Positions 8,061 to 12,596 of a stretch of 12,596 nt of DNA are shown here, one piece after another. The DNA is from Klebsiella pneumoniae. Lineage in GTDB: Bacteria; Pseudomonadota; Gammaproteobacteria; Ga0077536. The position numbers and the translations under genes are program-made. Each line of letters begins with the position of its first letter. Within the stretch, counting starts at the first letter, position 1. Below the pieces are notes generated by a model. That model ran no database searches. It had not been told where the DNA came from and worked only from the letters and a program-made list of their open reading frames with translations. The stretch covers positions 1-12,596 of the forward strand of contig CAMCBY010000059.1 in assembly GCA_945873015.1 (NCBI GenBank), written 5' to 3'.

Positions 8061-8173
8061 TAAAACCCACACCACAGCGCACAATTCTATGGCGGCAATT
8101 ACGCTCGATAATATTCGAGCAGACGTGTGCTGATGCGCTGCTGCCCGCTGTGCTCTTCGAGCGCGTCGGCAGG
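8061..8173 (-). pseudogene. Decayed copy of the 3' end of the TMTC-like gene
   Basis: Positions 8061-8144 align without gaps to 9997-10080, the last codons of the TMTC-like gene plus its downstream spacer, with 66 of 84 identical bases by hand count. Read on the minus strand, 8173-8102 encodes PADALEEHSGQQRISTRLLEYYRA, ending in TAA at 8101-8099. Its part QQRISTRLLEYYR matches QQPVSKRLLDYYR in the intact gene, with conservative I/V and E/D changes, so it was probably once translated. It is in the same frame as the upstream AftB-like gene but is separated from it by three in-frame stops (TGA 8191-8189, TAG 8179-8177, TAA 8176-8174). The simplest reading is the stump of a second TMTC/TPR paralogue left by duplication and deletion. 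It has no start codon or upstream domain and should not be expressed as protein. Confidence 0.7.
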
Positions 8174-8188
8174 TTACTAAGATTCCTG

Positions 8189-9964
8189 TCAGGGGTCCTG
8201 GTTTTTGTCGGCCACCAGTTGACGCAGATGGTCGATCTGGGCGGCACGCCGGGGCGAGGCCTCGGTCAGATAATAACGCTCGAGAAAGGTGAGGATGGTG
8301 CGTGCCGCTTCCGGCGAGGCCGCGGCAATGTCGTGCTCGGCCTGCGCCAGGACCGTTTCGATAGGCACGAAATCGACATCGGCACGAGCCCGCAAAGGGT
8401 CCATCACCGCGTCGGAATAAATCCAGATGCGCGCCGTCATGGTGGTGCCGAAACGAATCACATCGAATCTGCGATGACCGTCCTCCATCATCGGTGGTGA
8501 TTCGGGTGAGACCAGCAAATGAATGCGGTTGCTGGTCAGCCAGGCGGCGTCCGCGGATTTCTCGTGACCCACGCGGCTGCGTGCGGTCAGCGGTTGGCGG
8601 GCGAGCGAATACTGGGTCAAGCCATTCATCTCGGCCAGATAAGGCAAGCCGCTGTAATAGGCAAACATCGCCATGCCGCCGATGAAGCCGACGCGCACCG
8701 GAGTGTCACCGAGCAATTGTCCCAGCAATTCGCCGCGCTCTCTCGAAGTAGCGAGATAGGCCGGCGGATAAAACGCCCACTCGTTGGCGATGCCATCTAT
8801 CTTCTCGGCCTCGGATGAGTACAGCGCACGCGGCAGCGCCGCTGCGAGCAGCGTTGCGCAGAACAGTCCAAGTCTCGCCCGGCGTTCCGTCACACGCGCC
8901 AGCACAGCCTCGAACAACAACCACAGAAACGGCAGCGCCGGCAGCAAGCGTCGTGCGTACATAAAATCCCCGGCACTATGTACGACGTAATAGCTGAACG
9001 CCGCCCAGGCCACCAGCCACAGGCCATTGTCGCGCGTCAGCAACTGCGCGAGTCGAGCACGCGCCAGCCATAGCGCGCAGGGCACAAAGGCCAGCGCAAA
9101 CCAGTTGCGCGAGAAGAACAACCAGAGATAGAGCAGTCCCTGCTGATAGTAGGCATCGAAGGCCGATTTGGCATAGAAGGCTGTCGGCAGCCACTCGCCG
9201 TAATAACTGAGCTTAAAAGCAATCAGGACCGTGCCGGTCACCACCAAGGGCAAAGCCACTGCACAGGCATCGCGAAGTCGTTGGCCGAGCGGCGCGCGCA
9301 CGCCTTCACAGTAGCTATAGATGACGCCCAAGGCCGCGAATATCGCGCCATCGGGGCGGGTCAGACAGGCCAGCGCCAGCACTACGCCGCCACCGAATTG
9401 CCAGCGCCTGCGGGTGCGGGCCGCCGCCAACAGCAGCAAGCCTGCACATGTGAGTAGACTGAACAAACTCGTTTCAAGGCCGCCGGTCGCCCAGCGTTGG
9501 TTGTCTTCGAGCAACAGATTGAGAAGCGCGGCGAGCGGCAAACACAGATGACCGCCAACGCGGCTGCGCTGCCAGGACCATACCGCCAGCAGCGCCGACA
9601 AGCCCAGCCAGCAGGCGATGCCGAGCACGTGTGCCATCAACTCCATGTCCAGACCTAAGTGCAGCACGGCCGCCATGGCCAGCGTCCACAGCAGATTGGT
9701 GTAGCCCTCGACATATTCGCCGGCGTTGAACACCAGTCCCAGTCCGTCGTGGAGATTACGTGCGTACCGAAAGGAGATGAAGGCGTCGTCCGACAGCCAC
9801 GCCATTTGTACGGCGCGCAGACCACACACCAGTACCACGAGTGCGGCAAGCGCTAAAAGCCGTCGCTGGTCTCGCGATGAGAGGGGCCGACCGCCCTGCT
9901 GGGTTTGCTTTGCATCCATAGACAGCGAGCGATCAAATTCTTCCATGGGGCGGCAGGCCGTCAT
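8189..9964 (-). CDS. AftB-like GT-C membrane glycosyltransferase
   Basis: A 591-aa multipass inner-membrane protein that resembles arabinofuranosyltransferase AftB and related GT-C enzymes, which move a sugar from a polyprenyl-phosphate donor onto an acceptor at the outer face of the membrane. The first extracytoplasmic loop after helix 1 holds the acidic pair D59-D60 in SDDAFISFRYARNL and the family sequence EYVEGYTNLLW (about 83-93). RWATGGLETSLF follows at about 157-168. About ten hydrophobic helices precede a soluble C-terminal region from about 400 on. The start is uncertain: ATG at 9964 overlaps a TATAAT on the same strand, while ATGs at 9946 and 9919 remain in frame and keep the first helix; none has a good ribosome-binding site. 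The gene lies 58 bases after the TMTC-like gene on the same strand, probably co-expressed. No sugar substrate can be inferred. Confidence 0.85.
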   Translation of the reverse strand: MTACRPMEEFDRSLSMDAKQTQQGGRPLSSRDQRRLLALAALVVLVCGLRAVQMAWLSDDAFISFRYARNLHDGLGLVFNAGEYVEGYTNLLWTLAMAAVLHLGLDMELMAHVLGIACWLGLSALLAVWSWQRSRVGGHLCLPLAALLNLLLEDNQRWATGGLETSLFSLLTCAGLLLLAAARTRRRWQFGGGVVLALACLTRPDGAIFAALGVIYSYCEGVRAPLGQRLRDACAVALPLVVTGTVLIAFKLSYYGEWLPTAFYAKSAFDAYYQQGLLYLWLFFSRNWFALAFVPCALWLARARLAQLLTRDNGLWLVAWAAFSYYVVHSAGDFMYARRLLPALPFLWLLFEAVLARVTERRARLGLFCATLLAAALPRALYSSEAEKIDGIANEWAFYPPAYLATSRERGELLGQLLGDTPVRVGFIGGMAMFAYYSGLPYLAEMNGLTQYSLARQPLTARSRVGHEKSADAAWLTSNRIHLLVSPESPPMMEDGHRRFDVIRFGTTMTARIWIYSDAVMDPLRARADVDFVPIETVLAQAEHDIAAASPEAARTILTFLERYYLTEASPRRAAQIDHLRQLVADKNQDP

Positions 9965-9968
9965 TATA
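9963..9968 (-). promoter_or_regulatory. TATAAT hexamer overlapping the annotated start of the AftB-like gene
   Basis: On the minus strand a perfect TATAAT occupies 9968-9963, and its last two bases are the first two of the ATG at 9964. No good -35 lies 17 bases upstream. If it is a real -10, its transcript would start inside the present N-terminus and use ATG 9946 or 9919. Confidence 0.22.
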
Positions 9969-10022
9969 GTCGCGCCGTGCGTGAGGTATCTCCGCTTAAA
10001 ACCCGCAACTCAGCACCAGATT

Positions 10023-11618
10023 CTATGGCCGCAATCGACCGCGATAATAGTCAAGCAGACGTTTGCTGACGGGCTGCTGCGACGCCAATGTTTCCGCCTC
10101 GGCGGCAAGCTGCTCACTGGCTTGTGCATCACCGCGCTGGCGATAGACCAGGGCCAGTTCAAACATCGCGCTGAGATGCATGGCGACGTCGTAGGCCGGC
10201 ACCGTCAGTGCCTGCCGGTAATACTCGACCGCCGCTGGAAGCCGGTCGGCGTCGCGACTGGCGCGCGCCAACAGCAACCACCCTTGAAAACTGCGTTGCT
10301 GTTCTGGAATGCGCGTTTCGACTTCAATTGCCGTGTCGAATTGACCGGCGGCCTGGTGCGCGAGCGCGAGGTTCTCCAGTGCAATACGCGAATGGGGCCG
10401 CACCGATACCACCCAGGAGAATAGCGACACGCCGTCGCGCCACAGGCGCGCGGTACTGAGATTGGTCACCGCCAGTGCACACAACCATATCCCGAGCAGC
10501 GCCAACAACAGGCGCCGAGCAGGCACGGCAATCGAGTTGCGCTCAAGCACCTTAAGTACAGTCAGCACCAGTGCGAACAATGGAAAATAGAGATAGCGGT
10601 TCTGCACGAGGTCAATGTGCAAGGGCACCAGATTGGCGGCCGGCAGTAGCGCCAGCAGCCACGCACTGAACGGTAAACAGCAACGCCAGCGCAGACCCGC
10701 GAGCGCTGCCAGCACCACCAGTGCGCCAGCGGAAATATAAGCATAAGCGGTCGGTGTGCCGGCTTGCCCATGCAGCGGCGCGAGGTTCCACAACGGCAAC
10801 AACGTCATCTGCACATAAGTGCCGAGGGTGCGCAGCACCAACAAGACATGCTCGCCGGCGAAATAATCGTCATGAGTCCTGAAGGCGGTGTCTTTGACCA
10901 GAGGCAGACCCAGCCACAGCAGACGCAGCGAGAGATAGGCGCCGAGCGCGGCGAGCAGCGCGCCGCCGTGCCACGCAGCAGCAAGCCAGCGTGCGCGCGG
11001 CGTCGTGGTGCCCTGCGCCATGTGCATGATGGCGACCCACCACGGCCCGATCGCGAGATACGCGAGCGCCGATTCCTTGCACAACAACGCCGCCAGGAAC
11101 GCGGCCGCCACCGCGACAAAACGTACAACACCCGTTTGCACACGCAAGGCCGCGAGCAGGCACAGCAGCACAAAGCTGGTAAAGAACAGATCAAATCGCC
11201 CGGATACCCACACCACCGGTTCGACCAGCATCGGGTGGATGGCGAGCACCGTGACCGCAAACGCGAGGGTGCGGTTCCGCGGCGGGTGGGTGCCACGCGC
11301 AAGCAGCACCAGCAGGCACAGGTTCGCACCATGCAATACAAGATTGAAGCCGTGCAGATACAGTGGGCTCTGACTGAGCGCAAGTTGCAGGCTGAAACTC
11401 GCCGCTACCAGCGGCCGGTAGAAGGACACCAAGGTGTTGCTGGTCAGATTGTCGTGCAACAAAGCCAGCAGATCGAGGCGGCGAAAATCGTTCAGCCAGT
11501 TAAGGTCATCCCACACCAGTTCATAGCCGAGCGCCGTACCGTAGAACACCGCCACCAGCGCAACGGCCAGTAGCATCGGGCCAGCGCCGCCGTGCAGGTA
11601 GCGGTGATTGACGGACAT
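10023..11618 (-). CDS. TMTC/PMT-like GT-C membrane glycosyltransferase with C-terminal TPRs
   Basis: A 531-aa multipass membrane protein with the layout of bacterial relatives of TMTC and PMT O-mannosyltransferases: an N-terminal GT-C membrane domain and C-terminal tetratricopeptide repeats. Counted from the ATG at 11618, ELVWDDLNW (about 33-41) supplies the acidic residues of the first outer loop, followed by FYRPL (66-70) and LHGFNLVLHGANLCLL. Roughly ten hydrophobic helices follow. The last ~125 residues are TPR-like (LENLALAHQAAGQFDTAIE and LPAAVEYYRQAL), presumably in the periplasm and binding protein or glycan acceptors. TTG codons at 11624 and 11621 precede the ATG and are less likely starts. 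The gene precedes the AftB-like gene by 58 bases and is separated from the P450 gene by the long palindrome at 11647-11811. A decayed copy of its 3' end lies at 8061-8173. The sugar and acceptor are unknown. Confidence 0.83.
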   Translation of the reverse strand: MSVNHRYLHGGAGPMLLAVALVAVFYGTALGYELVWDDLNWLNDFRRLDLLALLHDNLTSNTLVSFYRPLVAASFSLQLALSQSPLYLHGFNLVLHGANLCLLVLLARGTHPPRNRTLAFAVTVLAIHPMLVEPVVWVSGRFDLFFTSFVLLCLLAALRVQTGVVRFVAVAAAFLAALLCKESALAYLAIGPWWVAIMHMAQGTTTPRARWLAAAWHGGALLAALGAYLSLRLLWLGLPLVKDTAFRTHDDYFAGEHVLLVLRTLGTYVQMTLLPLWNLAPLHGQAGTPTAYAYISAGALVVLAALAGLRWRCCLPFSAWLLALLPAANLVPLHIDLVQNRYLYFPLFALVLTVLKVLERNSIAVPARRLLLALLGIWLCALAVTNLSTARLWRDGVSLFSWVVSVRPHSRIALENLALAHQAAGQFDTAIEVETRIPEQQRSFQGWLLLARASRDADRLPAAVEYYRQALTVPAYDVAMHLSAMFELALVYRQRGDAQASEQLAAEAETLASQQPVSKRLLDYYRGRLRP

Positions 11619-11646
11619 CAACAAACGAAGTCGCCGCGTGACGGTG

Positions 11647-11811
11647 CTAGTGCGCTGTCGCGTGATGAACTTCTATAATTCGCGCGGCCATCGGAGTGCG
11701 AGGCAAGGCGCGAGGAGGAGTAATAGCGGCGCTATTGCGACGACGAGCAACGCCGCATCGCGCTTCGAGGGCAAGCGAATTACGAAGATTCATTGCGGGA
11801 CAGCGCACTAG
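11647..11811. repeat. 165-bp imperfect palindrome bounded by CTAG, MITE-like
   Basis: The whole segment is symmetric about position 11729. The outer 13 bases, CTAGTGCGCTGTC (11647-11659), are exactly repeated in inverse at 11799-11811. Further matched blocks include TAATTCGC and the centre AATAGCG-G-CGCTATT (11722-11736). About two thirds of the 82 base pairs match, plus possible G-U pairs in RNA. The core 11651-11807 (157 bp) is flanked on both sides by CTAG, which could be a 4-bp target-site duplication, though CTAG is itself palindromic. The right CTAG contains the TAG stop of the P450 gene. No coding frame in it looks real and no transposase is nearby. It most resembles a non-autonomous, MITE-like element or long hairpin, and could also terminate P450 transcription. 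Confidence 0.75.
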
Positions 11812-12596
11812 ACCACCTCGACTGGCAGTGATTTCAGTCCCACCAGGCGATTGTTCGGCATCCACTGCGGCTCACCGGCGAGCCGGAAATCGAGCGTCGA
11901 TTGCAGCAGTTCTTCGAACACCACGCGCAGTTCCAGCCGCGCCAGCGACGAGCCGAGACAGAAATGCACACCGGCGCCAAAACCCAGATGTTTGTTCGGA
12001 TTGCGTGCGATGTCGAAATCAAACGGCCGCTCGAACATCCGCTCATCGCGGTTGGCCGACATTTCCCAGAACGTCACTTTGTCGCCTTCGCGGATCTGTT
12101 TGCCGGCGAAGTGCGTGTCACGGGTGGCGGTGCGCCGTTTGTAGCAGGACGGTGTGGTCCAGCGCACGATTTCCTCGACCGCGGTTTTCAGCAGAGCAGG
12201 CTCGGCGCGCAGTCGCGCCCACTGCTCGGGTCGTTCAATCAAACTCAACAGGCCGCCGCTGATCGAGCGAGTGGTGGTTTCGGCGCCAGCGGGAAACAGC
12301 AAACCGAAAAACGAACGCAGTTCGTGATCGGACAAGGTTGAACCATCGGCCTCGAAACGTGCATGCACGATGGTCGAGAAAATGTCGCCGGCAGGAGTGG
12401 CGCGTTTCGCTTCAATCAAGCCCTGTGCATAACGTCGAATCTTGCGTACGTATTCTTCGGCGATGACCTCGTCCGAGGGCGCCGCGATGCCGTGGTCTAT
12501 CCAGTCGGCGAGCATCAGGCGATCCTCTTCCGGCACGCCGAGCACGATGCAGATAGCCTGGGTCGGGATCTCGCGCGCGACACGCAGCGCGAAGTC
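11808..12596 (-). CDS. Cytochrome P450, 5' partial
   Basis: The C-terminal 262 residues of a soluble bacterial cytochrome P450, a heme-thiolate monooxygenase that needs ferredoxin and reductase partners not seen here. The frame is open to the right edge (first residues DFALRVAREIPTQAIC); a GTG at 12545 is internal, not the true start, since P450s are about 400-450 aa. The I-helix oxygen-activation motif appears in FPAGAETTTR, the K-helix ExxR in VEEIVRW, and the heme loop FGAGVHFCLG is encoded at 11981-11952 with the cysteine codon at 11960-11958. The sequence SANRDERMFERPFDFDIARNPNKH is typical of CYP families such as CYP125/124-like sterol and terpenoid hydroxylases, but I cannot fix the family. 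The natural-looking C-terminus (LKSLPVEVV) ends at a TAG that is part of the CTAG boundary of the long palindrome downstream. Confidence 0.95.
   Translation of the reverse strand, partial: DFALRVAREIPTQAICIVLGVPEEDRLMLADWIDHGIAAPSDEVIAEEYVRKIRRYAQGLIEAKRATPAGDIFSTIVHARFEADGSTLSDHELRSFFGLLFPAGAETTTRSISGGLLSLIERPEQWARLRAEPALLKTAVEEIVRWTTPSCYKRRTATRDTHFAGKQIREGDKVTFWEMSANRDERMFERPFDFDIARNPNKHLGFGAGVHFCLGSSLARLELRVVFEELLQSTLDFRLAGEPQWMPNNRLVGLKSLPVEVV

Noticed and set aside
8099..8191. Programmed readthrough of the AftB-like stop into the in-frame tail
   Set aside because: Three different in-frame stops lie within five codons, with no recoding signal visible; a decayed gene tail explains the sequence better.
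10764..11573. 269-codon plus-strand frame opposite the TMTC-like gene
   Set aside because: Low-complexity Gln/Arg/His-rich translation produced by antisense of hydrophobic helices; no ribosome-binding site or domain.
11647..11811. Integron attC site
   Set aside because: No GTTRRRY/RYYYAAC core sites at the ends and no integrase or cassette array; the exact terminal inverted repeats and CTAG fit a MITE-like hairpin better.
11808..11811. Truncation of the P450 by the palindromic element
   Set aside because: The residues before the stop look like a normal P450 C-terminus, so the element appears to abut the stop, not to cut the gene.

Overview
The window is GC-rich, densely coded bacterial DNA. 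It looks like a gammaproteobacterium, possibly an uncultured or steroid/lipid-degrading lineage. The clues are a Pat-type lysine acetyltransferase (acyl-CoA synthetase fused to GNAT), GTRG-headed REP palindromes of the kind common in Pseudomonas and xanthomonads, and several lipid-oxidation genes. The genus cannot be read from the sequence.

Layout. Positions 2-1279 (+) hold the C-terminal half of the acetyltransferase, cut by the left edge. A convergent spacer follows that contains a perfect 31-bp inverted repeat made of two opposed REP units. Positions 1436-1903 (-) encode a small acidic, tail-anchored protein. Positions 2048-3607 (-) encode an AMP-binding acyl-CoA ligase, divergent from an exported DUF885 protein at 3863-5674 (+). 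Positions 5862-7175 (+) encode a CNNM/CorC-type membrane protein, convergent with a phytanoyl-CoA-dioxygenase-like protein at 7196-7996 (-). Positions 8189-9964 and 10023-11618 (both -) encode two GT-C-type membrane glycosyltransferases, one AftB-like and one TMTC/PMT-like with C-terminal TPRs. Positions 11808-12596 (-) hold the C-terminal part of a cytochrome P450, cut by the right edge.

How the genes relate. The acyl-CoA ligase, PhyH-type dioxygenase and P450 would suit activation and oxidation of a hydrophobic acid or terpenoid/steroid, but they are not in one operon, so this is only thematic. The two glycosyltransferase genes probably form a unit acting on a polyprenyl-linked sugar in the inner membrane. 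No complete defence, secretion or biosynthetic system is visible.

The most interesting material is between the genes: (i) a 165-bp imperfect palindrome at 11647-11811, bounded by CTAG and fused to the P450 stop codon; (ii) two REP-like families sharing a GTRG + 8 + TC + 8 architecture; and (iii) a decayed copy of the 3' end of the TMTC-like gene lying behind the AftB-like gene, with a gapless 84-nt match of 66/84 by eye. No gene-free stretch exceeds 300 bases, and no tRNA, rRNA, CRISPR array or transposase gene was seen.
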